DNA of 64,000 bases, taken from NCBI GenBank assembly GCA_900312665.1, contig ONZQ02000015.1, positions 868,001 to 932,000 on the forward strand, written 5' to 3'. This document shows positions 44,769 to 56,481 of this stretch, piece by piece (the stretch's first letter is position 1; every line of letters begins with the position of its first letter). The position numbers and the translations under genes were made by a program. Source of the DNA: Cephalotrichum gorgonifer. Lineage: Eukaryota > Ascomycota > Sordariomycetes > Microascales > Microascaceae. Below the pieces are notes generated by a model. That model made no database searches. It saw nothing but the letters and a program-made list of their open reading frames with translations, and had not been told where the DNA came from.

Positions 44769-47027
44769 AGAGCGATGTCGAAGTGCTTTAAGTATTCGTA
44801 TTACCCAAGTGGACAGTGCTTACATAAATCCTGCTTTCGCGACATCCCGGCTGTTTTGATCCTGTCTTAGGCTGGGAACTGTGTCACCCTCGTAAGTTGC
44901 CAAGGTGGGACAATAGCACCGTTGCCGCCCTCGTAAGCTGCCAAATCGGGACAATAGAAGTTCCCTCGTACTTGTACCTGTGAGATTCCATTGCCCGTTA
45001 TGGCGACCCACTTCCCTCGAAGAACGTCTGCCTTACATGATAGGGCTGCCTTTCCCCGGAATCCTCCGTGTTGCGGGAACAAGTCGGCTCCTAATGCTCG
45101 TAATCGTAGGTGGTCCCGAATCAGCCGCGCACACGTTCTCATTGGTATCGGTATCGGTTCGTGTGAGCTGCTTGCATATGATTTCGAGAAGCTACGTCAC
45201 CATCTGCCCTGAGTATAGGGAAATATACTTGGACCTTGATCTCTCACTCGGGTATATGCCCGAGACTATGGCGTTTTTTTTTTCTCCTTTTCTTTTCCTC
45301 AGTGGTTGGCCCGTCGAGGATGCCACCATGTAGCTTGTACAAACTCAGTTCATGTGAATGATCTGAAAGATAAGCAGCATGCCAGTTTGGACAACACTGC
45401 CCTCCCCTAGGAGGCCACATCTTTCATATATCCCAAAGTATATTCGCTTTTGAATAAATGCCGATATGATAGTGAGCTCATGATTGAGTGTTACTCTGTG
45501 ACCCTGGACCTTTCCTCTATACCAGACAATACCTAAACTTCACCAAAGGGGAATTCATAAAGTAACATTAGTTATTGCAAGACCAGGTGTAAGAAACCAA
45601 GGCCGAGTGCAGAGGAGTTGCCTGCATCTTCCTGTTTACCATGGAACTACGGATATTTGCAACAAGGATCAGGCCATCCTGAATCGGTTTATTATCCTCA
45701 TCTGTTCTTATGAGAGCCTGGCACCAAGCTGGCCAGGACGTGGCTATCTATTCAGCAACTACGCCGGGTTCAAGTTGCTGTCGTCGATTAGCATAGTGGC
45801 GGATAAGGCAGCCAAGAACGCCATCTCATTCACCCCCACAATCATATTAATCAATCTGTCTTCCCCAAATGCTTTAAATCAGTGAAGAAACATACTATTT
45901 GATGTGACTTCCGGGCCCCGTGCATGAGCCGCGTTGGATGATGAAGCACAATCTTTGCCATACAATGCGATGTCGAGTCTTTATCTAAGTTTACAACTCC
46001 TAGGAATTTTCCCCGGTCGCCTCTACGGCGATGGAAGGAAGAACAGATGTTCTGCAGGGTCGGAGGAGAGCGCGGTCACCATAAATTTGTATTAATGGGT
46101 CGATTTCGAGCCACCTACGAAGTGGAGGAGTTTCAGGATGGGAATGATGCGATTTAGGATCATGATAGAACTACGCTTGGAGAGCTATGTGAAATGTGGA
46201 GATTCAAGCTTACGCATGGTTGGAATGGAAAATGCCTGGGCTTACTGGGTTGGTGATGGAGGCGTTGTTGGCAGGGTTATAGATTGTCGCACATTAGTCG
46301 GATGCGTCTGGAACATTGATGTCCAGGCGAAGGTGGACGAGAAATATAACTGCCAACAGTACCTTTTTCTTCCCTCATGCGAGTGGCCCGCTCGTTAATC
46401 TCGCTTCCTCTCACAACAATATAACTAAGTTATTTCTGTCCCCCTCCTGGCCACTTTCTCTCGCAGGACAATATTTGTCACTACCCATTCTTCATGCATC
46501 TCCTGTCTAGGATCACTCTGCTCGCTCTACTCGTGAGCGATACATTTCACACACGAACTACAAAAACAGGCATATGTACCAGTGGGACTCGAATGGTGTG
46601 GCATTGAGAATGGTGAGTCGGTGACGGAGAAGAAAAGTAGGTTTCTTTTGGCACAGGAAGAATGGGTGCGTTCACGATGGTAAAGAGATGAAGTATATGA
46701 TTGAAGGTAAAAAGGAAGAAGAGATGAGGGCGTGGGGGCAGCCTCGAGGGCACGCGCCGGAACATAAATCAGCTGGCCCTGGAAATATATACAGCAACCC
46801 CCCTTAACCTCCTCTCCTCTCCCCCGAGCACAACAAAAAAAAACTGTGAAGATGCAAAGTATGAACAATGAAAGGTAAACGAATATACAAGAAAGGACCA
46901 GCTCAAGTGGGGGGAAATCCTAGGCGGAGTTGCTCCCCCCAACCCCAACCCCTACTACTCACTCCTCCCTTCCCCTCTCCCCGTTCACCTTCCCCTCCCC
47001 AGGACTCTCCTGTTGACCCCACGGCCT
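44769..47027. other. 2.3-kb spacer
   Basis: Contains the tandem repeat at 44887-44957. The rest has short random frames only; 46.9-47.0 kb is a C-rich stretch just downstream of the DUF4360 stop codon. Confidence 0.55.
44887..44957 (+). repeat. Two-copy tandem repeat, period 41 bp
   Basis: Thirty bases beginning CCCTCGTAAGTTGCCAAGG at 44887 recur at 44928 (CCCTCGTAAGCTGCCAAAT), both ending GGGACAATAG; 26 of 30 match. A partial third CCCTCGTA follows near 44964. It sits in the upstream region of the alpha/beta hydrolase gene. Confidence 0.6.
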
Positions 47028-47794
47028 TCAAGAGCATTCATACCAGTCGATGTGGATCTGCTGCGTCAGCGAGACGGTCTGGTCGTCGTTGGAGATGGTG
47101 CCGAAGGCGTCTGCGTCGGTGCTCGTCAGGGAGATCCTGTTGTTGATGTTGAGGGTCTCGGTCCTCCCGCCGCACGGCGACCGGATGACGTCCGTGGCGG
47201 GGACGGTGTCGCTCTGGGTGTAGACCTGGCCGTCGGCCCAGACGCCGCCGCCGGAGATGCTGGTGCGGGTGGTGCAGGTCTTGCCGGCGTCGCTGGAGTA
47301 GAAGTAGGTGGAGAGGAAGTCGCCCTTGGTGCCCTCCTCGAGGAGGGCGAAGCCGTGGTAGACGCTGTTCAGGACGGCGAAGGAGAAGCCGGAGGGGTAG
47401 GAGAGGGTGACGTGGAGCTGGCAGTTGCGGCTGCGTTCGGAGTAGGATGTGCCGGGGCCGATGTAGGTCTGGAACTTGTCGAAGCCGACGGTGATGATCT
47501 ACGCGCAAGGGGGTGTGGTGTTAGCTAGGCTGTGGGCTGTGGGATGTCGGCAGAGGGGAAATGTGGGGGCCGGGTGGGGGTGGGGGCGGATGAGAGGGGA
47601 TGAGTGGGGAACGAGAGGGGAACGAAGGGGGGATGAGGGGCACGTACGGTCCTGTCAGGGTTTAGAGTGGTCGAGATGGACCCCTGGGGGCATCCATTGC
47701 CGGAGTGCGTCACGGCCTTGATGGAGATCTGCTCGGCAGGGGGCGCTGTGGCCAGGACCACGGCGGGCAGGACGGCGAGGCTGGAGAACCGCAT
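47028..47794 (-). CDS. Secreted DUF4360-family protein
   Basis: Two exons on the minus strand, 47794-47648 and 47498-47028; the 149-bp intron (GTACGT donor, GCGTAG acceptor, GCTAACAC branch region) keeps frame, giving 205 aa. The start at 47794 opens a signal peptide (MRFSSLAVLPAVVLATA); twelve upstream codons in frame lack signal character. The mature protein has the family features: SGNGCPQGS near the N-terminus, NCQLHVTLSYPSGFSFAV, a GxxxTYFYSS block, C residues in pairs and the ending IDWYECS. Members are small extracellular beta-rich proteins of filamentous fungi with four or more conserved cysteines and no established biochemical role. The high GC third-position bias of exon 2 agrees with an expressed gene. 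Confidence 0.9.
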
Positions 47795-50700
47795 TTTGAA
47801 AAGAAGCTTTTTTTTTTCCTGTTGATGCAAAATATGTTTTCTTGGTTGTGAGACCTGCGTACTCCTTGTTTGCGATAGTGTATGTGTTTTGCGAGTTGTT
47901 GGATATCGTGTTTGCTGACGTTGAATTTAATAACACGAGAAGCCAGACACAAAGAAAGTCGGGGAGAAGGGCCGCATTAAGTACTCCTTTGGAAAAGGGG
48001 ATAAAAAGAAGGAAAGAGAATAAAAACAAAACCCAGGTGCGGTTTTCTGGTAGAACCTCTTTTTTCTCGCTCGCTCTATTTGCCTGTCAATCTAACCGAA
48101 CAATCTATATCGTATATCGTGGGCTAACATTAGAAACCCCGTGATGAGGACGCCCCCCTTTTCTCTTGTCCTTTACGCTCTCGAGTGGTGATTGGTAGCC
48201 AATAAACTTTTCGCGGGAGGGGAACGGAAGAAGGGGTCCCTCTCCCTCTCTAGGAACCCCCCCCCCCCGGGATGGATATTGAAGGGTGTCCAAAGGGTAG
48301 TAAATCGAGTAAGGCGTATTTTTGCCCCCCACCCCCCTGGTAAAGCAAAAGAGAAAGTGCGCTCAGGTGGCGGGAGAAAGTAAAAGAAAAGAAAATACAT
48401 GTAAACTGCAATGCCACCAATGCACACTCGCCATAATATCCGGCATAAACGGGGGAGGGACGGGACCTGGGGTAGGGTGGAAACCTGGTTCTTTGCTTGG
48501 CAAGGGGTGCCGCCTCTGGGGGTGTGTGCGACAAGGCCGAAAAAAAATATAGAGCGCCCACGCAGAAAAAAGAGAGAGAGAGACGGCGGCCGAAAAAGAA
48601 CCTCGTATGGGACGAAGGGGGGAAAAAAGGCGGTAGCCCAAAGGTCAGGTCGCCGCAATCTATCCACGCAGATTTCTCCAATGCGAAAGGGGGCAACCCG
48701 ATTAATATGGCCCTATATTAAAATGGTGTTAATAGGCTGGATATACAGCTCGTCTCTCGCCGGAACACTATAGTGCTGTTTCTTTTAATAGAAGCGTTTT
48801 CCGTATGCGGTGTATGCTGTAATATAGTGGGAGTGAGGTTGAGTGCGTGGGCTCTCTCTCTCTCTTTCTTATGGGGGGACGTGTTATTTAGCCTGTATAG
48901 TACTAACAAGGGGGACGGCAGCCAATGGTAGTCTGCGGCCTGTGTATATCTCTTTTCTACTTTCTGGCCACTCGGCTCAGGCCACCTTTAGTCTCAGGCT
49001 AGTTCCCTTTTGGCGTTTTTCCCATGGAGCTCAATGCGGACATGTGTGTGGTTGTGTGGTTCGTTTGCGATTTGGTGGCTCTGACCTCCGTCACCACCAC
49101 AACTTTGGGTCAGATGTTGGACTCTTTCGCCTCTTTTATTTTTTAGGGGGCAATTTATATCCGCGTAAATTGCGCCGTGATTGCAAAAGACGCCTCTGCC
49201 GTCCCATACCCCCCCCCCCCCCCCCAAGCCAACCGAGGTAAGTTGACTTATATTGAATATTGAGCTCGTGTGGCCACTGACACTTATTCTCGTAAGCCAC
49301 TGTTAGAGTGCTCTCCCACCAATGTACGCCCCGGGGCCCGCTCGCCGCCTCGACGCAGAGTACGAGTTTTAATATTGGCCTGCCGGGAACGGAACCTAGA
49401 GTCCATTTGCGCCGCGTGTGAGGTTCCAGGAATAGAACTTGAGGCTCGGTAAGGGTAAGGGGACGGCGGAGGGGAGGGTGTGCATATGATTTAAAGGTCG
49501 GATAAAGATATGGCTCACCCGACGTCTGTACTACTCTTCACTTTTTTTTTCTTCGTAGGTAAGCATCGTAATTCTTTCTTCTTCCGCTTGGGTGGTATTT
49601 TCCAGGTTCGCCCAAGGGATCCGAGATTAAGGCGTTGTCCACCCATTCCCATGGCTCACATTCCCCCGATTGTCAGCTATGGAGACGTGATTCAAGTGGA
49701 TCGCTCCGCCAAGACCTGTCGTTAAAAATACCCTCCTTGGCCCAAGGCCGAAGGACACGTCAGGTGAGGTTGCTCCCGGCCATCGCGAGCCGCCCTCGTG
49801 GATCGGTGGATATGGTGATATGGGTGGCAACTCGCCGCCCATTCGCCCCTCTCTCCTCCCCCCAGGCTCGAATGTAACGTAGGTTATATATTCCCCTTCA
49901 GCTTACGGGTGTGTTTGAGCCGACCTCCGACGTTTACCTTCCCCTCCCCTCCCCCTCTGTTACCGTTACCTCCATGCTGCCCCACAGAGAGGCAATGAAA
50001 TAGATTATATCACCACATCCTTGCCTTTAGTTTTCTCACATGACCACCGGACCTGCATGTTCCCTCAACTTTCACGGCCCAGGTTTTCCTTGTACGCGGA
50101 GCTAGTTCGGGGGAGGGTTAGCTGACCCGGAATCGGGGTCGGCCGATCGGTCAGAATAGATGATAGGTTCCCCGTAAATACGAATAGCTGAATTTGTTGG
50201 CCGGCTGTCGCGGGTGCCGGCGTCCTCGGCCGAGCCGCTCACCCTTCGGCCCGCCATTAGCGCTCCGGAAAGGATGACTGCCTCTGTCGGGACAGTCTTC
50301 TTCGCGACAACTTCCCCCCGAGTCGGCCCAGGCAGGTCAAGGAGGGAAGTTTGGGTCAGAGTTATTTACGTTACATCGACGTCAGAACAGCCTATCGAAA
50401 ACAATGTGGGGACGTCGTGACGGTTTCCCGGGAGGAGTTTAGAGAGAAAGACGGGTTGTTTTTATTACTTCTTTATGACATTAATGAAATGGAGTCCAGA
50501 AATAGAACCCACGAAATACCACCTCAAAACCAATACCCCGATTCTTCGTCTTCCCCCTCTAGTTGCTGTCCTTGGTCCTCCCCCGCCCCCCGTGTTCGGC
50601 CATACTTCGTTCGGGTTACCTGTCTAGTTGTTGTCCTTCACCCCGTTCGCCCAAACCTCGTCCTCCCACCCTTTCTGGTCCAAGTGGACCCCGGATTCTA

Positions 50701-50829
50701 CAATATCCCAGGACACCGTGCTCTTCCCTCTAGAATAGCACCCCCCTTCAGTAAAGGACAATTCGGTAGCCCCGGGGTATTACGCAGCCACCACCACCTT
50801 CTCCACGATATACCTCATCAGGTTTTCAT
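47795..50829. other. 3-kb gene-poor spacer with poly(C) runs
   Basis: Promoter of the DUF4360 gene, then no recognisable gene. C runs of 12 (48257-48268) and 17 (49209-49225) and CT-rich patches are present. Several frames that open across the 48.2-48.7 kb patch are low-complexity artefacts. Confidence 0.55.
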
Positions 50830-51204
50830 CTATGCCCTCCTTGTAGCGGCACCATTCCAGGGGGGTGGGTGATGTCCGTTGCCGGGGACGGTGACGGGGG
50901 GATTGATGGGATCATTGGTGGAAGGGAGACCAGAACCCGGAGTTCGATCCTTGAATGGGAGCGGGGGCGATTGGTTGTTTCCGAGCGTCGAGTAAAGAAC
51001 GGACCTATTGGCAGGATTAGCACTCAGATTGGGAACTCGGTCTTCAGATGGGGACGGTGGATTGGACACGTACGAGTAGTTCCCCGGAGGCGCCTGATGG
51101 GAAGGGGACGATACTGTAGGCGGCGGGAGGGCACTGGCCGAAATGACCGCCAGGGCCAGGATGAGGAACACAAGAATGTTGTAGAAGTTTGGGTTCATCA
51201 TCAT
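50830..51204 (-). CDS. Small secreted proline-rich protein
   Basis: 124 aa. The N-terminus is a textbook signal peptide: MMMNPNFYN, then the hydrophobic core ILVFLILALAVIS, then a SASA cleavage site, followed by a Pro/Ser/Asn-rich mature chain (LPPPTVSSPSHQAPP; PNLSANPANRS) with no cysteine. No family recognised. It is isolated between long spacers, and the rest of the region has no coding character, which supports a real short gene, but no splice site, TATA box or homology confirms it. Possible roles are a wall-associated peptide or a secreted effector-like protein; that is inference from signal peptide and size only. Confidence 0.45.
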   Translation of the reverse strand: MMMNPNFYNILVFLILALAVISASALPPPTVSSPSHQAPPGNYSYVSNPPSPSEDRVPNLSANPANRSVLYSTLGNNQSPPLPFKDRTPGSGLPSTNDPINPPVTVPGNGHHPPPWNGAATRRA

Positions 51205-52143
51205 GGCTGTGGTAATATGTGCCGTGGAAAAGAGTTATGATGCTGAGTTGTAATTCAGTTACAGTCGGGGAAACTGCTGGGTCTGGGAAGGAAGAGGAGG
51301 GATTTTTCAAAGAATGATCGATGTCGGTTTAAATGTTCTTGTGCAAAATTCCAGAGACTGGGGCATAGGGCATAGTAAAACCATTGCTTGTGGTAGCCAT
51401 ATATCTTGGGTGTCTGTCACTCCTTCCTGTTTTGCTGGTTCCGTATGTTCCTTCCTTCCCTCACAAGACAGAGAGAGAAGAGAGGTGGAGGGCCGATATG
51501 TCCTCTGTACATTTGAAGGAGGAACATGGCCGCCTAAATAGGGTGTACAGGGCCTTCCACAGCCTGTACCGAGGACAAACAGATGAACGGACATTGGAAA
51601 CAGATGGCCAGGAACAAGGAGGCGATTTGCTCACGACAAGTTGCTAGTCTCCAACCACTTTTCATTTCCCCAGTATCTTCTTCACTTTACTTACTCTGGA
51701 ACCTTCCCTTCTTTCCTCCAACAACAAACCCCCTCTCTTTGAGCTCCGGTATGCACAGCCCACGCAGGAGCTTCACTTCATACATGTTCCTAGAGCTTGG
51801 GGCGTGACTGGCTGTCCATTCTAGGCCGTGATTGGGCCTTGATCCACCATGTACAAGTGACCATTCTGGCAATATTCTTGGCAACGTCGCTTAACCCAAT
51901 TGACCTGACAGAACTGAATTTGGAACATTGCCTCAGGCAGTATGATGACGTAGCTTGGTGGTGGTTGAAATTAGGTGGATGTTCTTGCTCCTGTTTGGCC
52001 AGTTCATACCTCCTCCCAAGCATGGCCCCTAGCCACAGGATGTCCAATGATATGCAAAAGAAAAAAAGACGGGAAAAGAAAAGACCTTTATATCGACCAA
52101 GTTTGTGTCCGTACCATTGATGGCACGCCACCCACCGCTCTAC
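51205..52143. other. Spacer between the small secreted protein and the dehydratase
   Basis: No gene or clear repeat seen. The 3' region of the dehydratase gene lies at the right edge. Confidence 0.55.
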
Positions 52144-53322
52144 CTACTGATCTACAATAAACCCATCTTTATGAGGGCACATCTTGATGGGCTGTACAAG
52201 CGGTGGACGGATACTTTGTGCCTTCGGCACCAGGTTCACGCCCAAGCCAGGCCCAGTCGGAATATCCACAAAGCCTTCCTTGGGAATCGGCACGTAATCC
52301 ACGATATCACTCCCTAAATGCTCCGACCTGCTCTCAAAGACCCCGGCCTCGAACCCCGTAGCATACTCCTGTATAGCAAAGTTCGGTATGGCCGCCGCGA
52401 CCTGTAGGCATGCCGCGAGGCCGATCGGGGAGAGCGGGTTATGTGGCACGATCTGCACGTGGTGTGCCTCGGCCATGGCGGCCACCTTCTTGGCGCCAGT
52501 GATGCCGCCGCAGACGGCGACGTCGACGCGGGCATACTCGACGGCGTCGCGCGCGAGGAGGGCCTGGAACTCGTAGATGGTGCAGAACCGCTCGCCCGTC
52601 CCGATGGGCACGGGGATGCGGTGGGCGACCCGCGCCATGGCGTCGGCGTTCTCGGGCCGGATGGGGTCCTCCACCAGCATGGGGTGGGTCTCCTTGATTC
52701 CCTCGCAGAAGGTGACGGCCTCGGCCGGCGTCAGGCGCCGGTGGAGCTCGACGAGGAGGTCCACCTTGTCCCCCACCACCTCGCGCATCCTCTTGACGTT
52801 ATCTATGGCGTCCTGCATTTTCCGGACGTGTGTCTTGAAGTAGACCTGGTCGACGCCCTCGTCGAGGAATGGATTGATGTGCCCGAAGGCCGTGAAGCCG
52901 AGGTCCATCTTCCGCTTGCACTCCTCGAGCACCTTCTCAATCGTGCTCTCGTAGATGTGCCCGTAAACCCTCGCCTTCGTCCGGCACGCGCCTCCGAGTA
53001 GCTCGTAAATGGGTACGCCCAGTGCCTTGCCCTTGACGTCCCAGAGGGCGATGTCGATGGACGAGATGGCTGCGTTTATGGCCAGGCCCTGGAAGTAGCT
53101 GAAGCGGTGCATGACGTTCCAGTGGTGCTCGATGTCGAAGGCGCGCTTGCCGATGAGGTACTCGGCAAATCGCTTGATGCAGGTCGCTGCTGCCTCGATG
53201 TGTCCCCAGATGCCGGCTTCACCGTAGCCTACGATGCCATGGTTTGTCGTGACGCGGCAGAACATGAACTGGCCTACGTGGAGGGGCTCCACGGACTCGA
53301 TGATCTGCTCCTTGACGGTCAT
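52144..53322 (-). CDS. Enolase-superfamily sugar-acid dehydratase, D-galactonate dehydratase (GalD)-like
   Basis: A single exon of 392 aa. The capping domain is residues 1-125 and the (beta/alpha)7beta barrel follows. Predicted metal ligands are E192, E218 (VEDP) and E244 (GTGER), spaced 26 and 26 as in E. coli GalD (D183, E209, E235). The base candidates H194 (VELH) and H294 (PHNPLSPI) correspond to GalD H185 and H285, including the 50-residue interval from the third ligand; D267 is placed to pair with H294. This supports a Mg2+-dependent syn/anti dehydration of an aldonic acid to a 2-keto-3-deoxy acid. The exact substrate is unknown; galactonate, gluconate or related acids are possible. The first ligand is Glu rather than Asp. 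It is the first gene of the proposed sugar-acid cluster and is read in the same direction as the regulator and aldolase. Confidence 0.87.
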   Translation of the reverse strand: MTVKEQIIESVEPLHVGQFMFCRVTTNHGIVGYGEAGIWGHIEAAATCIKRFAEYLIGKRAFDIEHHWNVMHRFSYFQGLAINAAISSIDIALWDVKGKALGVPIYELLGGACRTKARVYGHIYESTIEKVLEECKRKMDLGFTAFGHINPFLDEGVDQVYFKTHVRKMQDAIDNVKRMREVVGDKVDLLVELHRRLTPAEAVTFCEGIKETHPMLVEDPIRPENADAMARVAHRIPVPIGTGERFCTIYEFQALLARDAVEYARVDVAVCGGITGAKKVAAMAEAHHVQIVPHNPLSPIGLAACLQVAAAIPNFAIQEYATGFEAGVFESRSEHLGSDIVDYVPIPKEGFVDIPTGPGLGVNLVPKAQSIRPPLVQPIKMCPHKDGFIVDQ

Positions 53323-54273
53323 CTATCTCCTATCAGCTGTCGCATCTCGGTGCAGGGACTCTGGCTCCGACTCACCTTGTAGAGATTTTCGGGTGAGATC
53401 GTGGTTAGAGTCGTCGATTGACAAGGAAAAATCTCTGATAATGTTTGCAAGAGATCCACCGTGGAAGGAATGTCAAAGAACAACTTGGTTGCTTTTAAGG
53501 TATCTCTACTCCATTCTGAAGCTTCTTTCCTCCTTGTGGCATCGCCGATATCGCAATGTAAAACGTAGAGACACGAGCAGAGATGGACTAGGTTTGACCC
53601 CTCTGCTGAAGAGGGCCGATGGTCGCTTCATCATGTTCACGTCTACCCCTGTTTAGAATCAGACTACTGTTGTTGCCCTGGCGCTGAGTTCTAGGAATAT
53701 AGCCGGAAATATAACTGAAAATGTAGCCGGTCAAGTGTTCGACCATATGGTCTCGTCAACCGCCGCAGACGGCTAGCTCGGTACCTGACCCTTCAACATC
53801 CAGGTAGCAGCACAGAGGGCGAATGAGCGTCCTTCCTGTTGGATTGGAGCCACAAAATGGCATGTGGTTTTCCCGAACCTCCGAATTTTGCCCATGTCAA
53901 GGTATCTGGCGTTAGTAGTATCTCTCTCTAAAAGCCAAGACTTTGGCCGTCGGAATCAATACGCGGGAAAAACAGGCCAAGTTGCAAAGATAGGGTACAT
54001 AATGAGACTCCTCCTTAAGAGAACATAATACGCCGTATTAGTGCCGACGTGGTCGTTAAAGTGCCAATTGCCTTTACAGTTCGCCTGCTTGATATCGAAC
54101 TTTCTTGACGGTAGCGGAGGATGGAATGATTAGGTTGAATTAAGACGGCAAAACTCATAGCATCCCTCCTATGTGCATCTGCTGGGGCCCGGAGTCCTTC
54201 AAGTCTGTGAAGCCAAGATCGGGTATCATACCCCCAAGATCAAGTGCCTAAAACAACTATCAACCTAGAGACA
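53323..54273. other. Promoter region of the dehydratase gene
   Basis: No gene. Contains the perfect palindrome TAATACGCCGTATTA (54026-54040), about 0.7 kb upstream of the dehydratase start, and two GTAGCCGG/ATAGCCGG words near 53.70-53.73 kb. Confidence 0.55.
54026..54040. promoter_or_regulatory. 15-bp perfect palindrome upstream of the dehydratase
   Basis: TAATACG-C-CGTATTA, 7-bp arms around one base. Symmetric sequence with a central CGCCG is compatible with a dimeric regulator site, but nothing ties it to one. Confidence 0.3.
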
Positions 54274-56481
54274 TCACCATGGAAAGGAAGGGAGAATACA
54301 TACCAGTAAGTCAAGCTGCTCCCAATTCTGCAGGTCCAGAAATCCCATCGGGTCAACCTGGGACGGCTCCCACAGCCAGCTCGCGGCCTCTGGCCCGGGC
54401 ATCACCGACTCCGAACGCGGCGGCGCCTGCTGCTCGTCCGCCACTGCGCCAGTGGCCAGGGGTGTCCCCCCCAAGAGCTCCGCCTGCGCAGCGCGCTGTA
54501 GCAACCTCACGACCTCAAGGCGGAACTCCTCCATGATGACAAAGAACCTTTGCGCCAGGGTATCGAAGCCGTCAACGGCGACGATCTGCCCCTGGCATCT
54601 CTCCGCCGCGCGGAAATATACCGCCCATGCCGACGCGTCCTCCGCCCTGCTCCGTATGGTATACGTATACAGCACCACGACGGCGCAGAACGCCTGGTAG
54701 TGCGAGAACCACGAGTCGGCGTAGAACTGCCGCGCCTCGACCATGCGATCCACCGTGTCGACGATGCTCATCGCGGCGTCGAGACATCGCCGGATGTTGG
54801 CTTTTGTCTCCTCTGCTGCTTCGCGGTGGGGATACTCGCCGAAGAGGCAGGGGCGGTAGAGGAGGATCCGAGCATGGCCGAAGGCCAGCGTGAGGAGATT
54901 GCTCTGGCGCTGGAATAGTGGCTTTAGAAGCCGGGAGTCAACTTTGTCAGGGTCGAGGAAGGCAGGCAGCTGGTCTCGCCAGGCCTCGGCCTCTACGCCG
55001 ATCTCGCCGATGATCTTGAACTTCGTCGCCCGATCTAGCGGTTTAATCCCGTAGAGACGGCGTAAGATGGTGCTCAGTATCCGTCCCAGTCTCTGGTGGT
55101 TGACAGGGCCGAGCATCACGTTCATATTGTTCTGCTTGGCGACGGACATGGTGTCGCTCGTCAAGGCTTCGTCTTCTACCAGGGCCGGCATGTCCTGGTC
55201 GACGTCGTCGTCGTTGAACGCGCAAGGACGGCCGAATATGGCGCTGAGGTACTTGTCGAGGTTGAACGCGCACCAGAAGAGTCGCTTCCTGCACTCGGAT
55301 TCGATGAGGTCGGCGTCCCCTGTGCCGCTGTCGAACTTGGTCTTCTTTCGGTGGAGACCCAGGGCCTGGATGAGGCGCGCTGTGGTCCCGAAGAGAGTCC
55401 AGCAGTGATTCAGCCGCGAGCGAGTGAGTACGTAGAAGCAACAGCCAAGAAGGGCCTGGATGCTGGTGAGTGAGGCGGACTCGGTTTCACGGTAGAGTTG
55501 CCTCTCCGCTGCCTGGAAATATGCGACTCTAAGACCATGGTCAGTGTATATTCGTTGCCCCCACTCGGAAACACCATAGAACTGCCACAGGAGAAAGGTT
55601 CTGTACCCTACCCTGTATGGGCGTCGGCCGTATTTGACTTCTCGCCTGTATACCGTATCGCCTGGGCGAACACCGTCAAAACGACGGCATATTTGCTGCG
55701 AGAATTGCGGCCGGAGATTCCCCCTTGCTCGTATACCTCCCGAATCCAGAGCTCCACCGTCGGCCTGTGGAGGAATCTATAGGTGGGGGACGCCAGCTCG
55801 AAATAGGTCTTGATCAGTGATTCTGATTCTTCACGTGAGGGTAGCGAGAACGCAAGCTCATCGAATTCCGGGAGGACCGCGTCGCCAAGGGTGAATACGG
55901 AGGTTTCGGCGACACTCCCAGCGTCTTGTTGGAGGCGGCGTTGTAACCGGATGAGGAATGCTAAGCCGGAGGACGCACCAACAAAGTGGCCTTGCATATC
56001 GCTCTCCCCAGGCTCGGGGGAGGCTCGTGAGGAGCTGTCTCGTGCTCGGAGGGATTGTGTTCCGGTGTGTGTGGACACTGACCTCGGAAGGCTGTCGTCT
56101 AGAGGAGATTCCGGGAAGTCATCCAGATGCTGCGGCGAGTAGCCGGGTCCATCCTTGGCCGTAGAAAGGGAGGCTGGGGAGGTGACGGAAGACGGTGTAT
56201 GTACTTGGGGACGGTTCCTTTTTTTCTTATTCTTGCCTCGTGCGTACGGCGTGTTGTACTCGCAAGACTCACATTCGTCGATGCACCTCTGGCATGGGTG
56301 TGTTCCAGGGCATCGTATCTTCTTCCTGGACGACGAATTAGGACTATGTCCTCAGATTGAGACTGCGGACTCACGCTCTACAAAAATCGCAGGCCCGACC
56401 TATTCGGGTGCGCTCTTTGGATGGTCTCGTCCTGCATGCGCCCGTCGAGGCTGGTGAAACGGGCGTGCCGGCCATGATCAT
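54274..56481 (-). CDS. Zn2Cys6 transcription factor with fungal middle-homology region
   Basis: Exons (minus): 56481-56375, 56325-55612, 55528-54274; introns of 49 and 83 bp. All junctions keep frame, giving 691 aa. Intron 1 lies inside the zinc cluster: CDFCRA|KKIRCPGTHPCQRCIDECESC (about residues 31-57), and only the spliced product has all six cysteines. A basic stretch (RGKNKKKRNRP) follows. The middle-homology region spans YFQAAERQLYRETESASLTS, FGTTARLIQALGLHRK, ESECRKRLFWCAFNLDKYLS and FGRPCAFNDDDVDQDMP. Start: two in-frame ATGs (56481, 56475). The last few residues are uncertain because a GTATGT lies before the stop. Sitting between the dehydratase and aldolase genes, it is the natural candidate regulator of this group (inference). 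Confidence 0.86.

Noticed and set aside
45607..45885. 92-aa plus-strand frame with hydrophobic stretches
   Set aside because: No motif, no signal peptide at the start, AT-rich spacer context.
48173..48667. Long frames around C- and purine-rich tracts
   Set aside because: Frames stay open only because of low-complexity runs; products are Phe/Ser/Pro-rich nonsense.
54265..54303. Possible extra intron at the end of the second Zn2Cys6 gene (GTATGT to CTAG)
   Set aside because: Only 39 nt, shorter than workable fungal introns; the stop at 54274 was kept, though a 55-nt version cannot be excluded.
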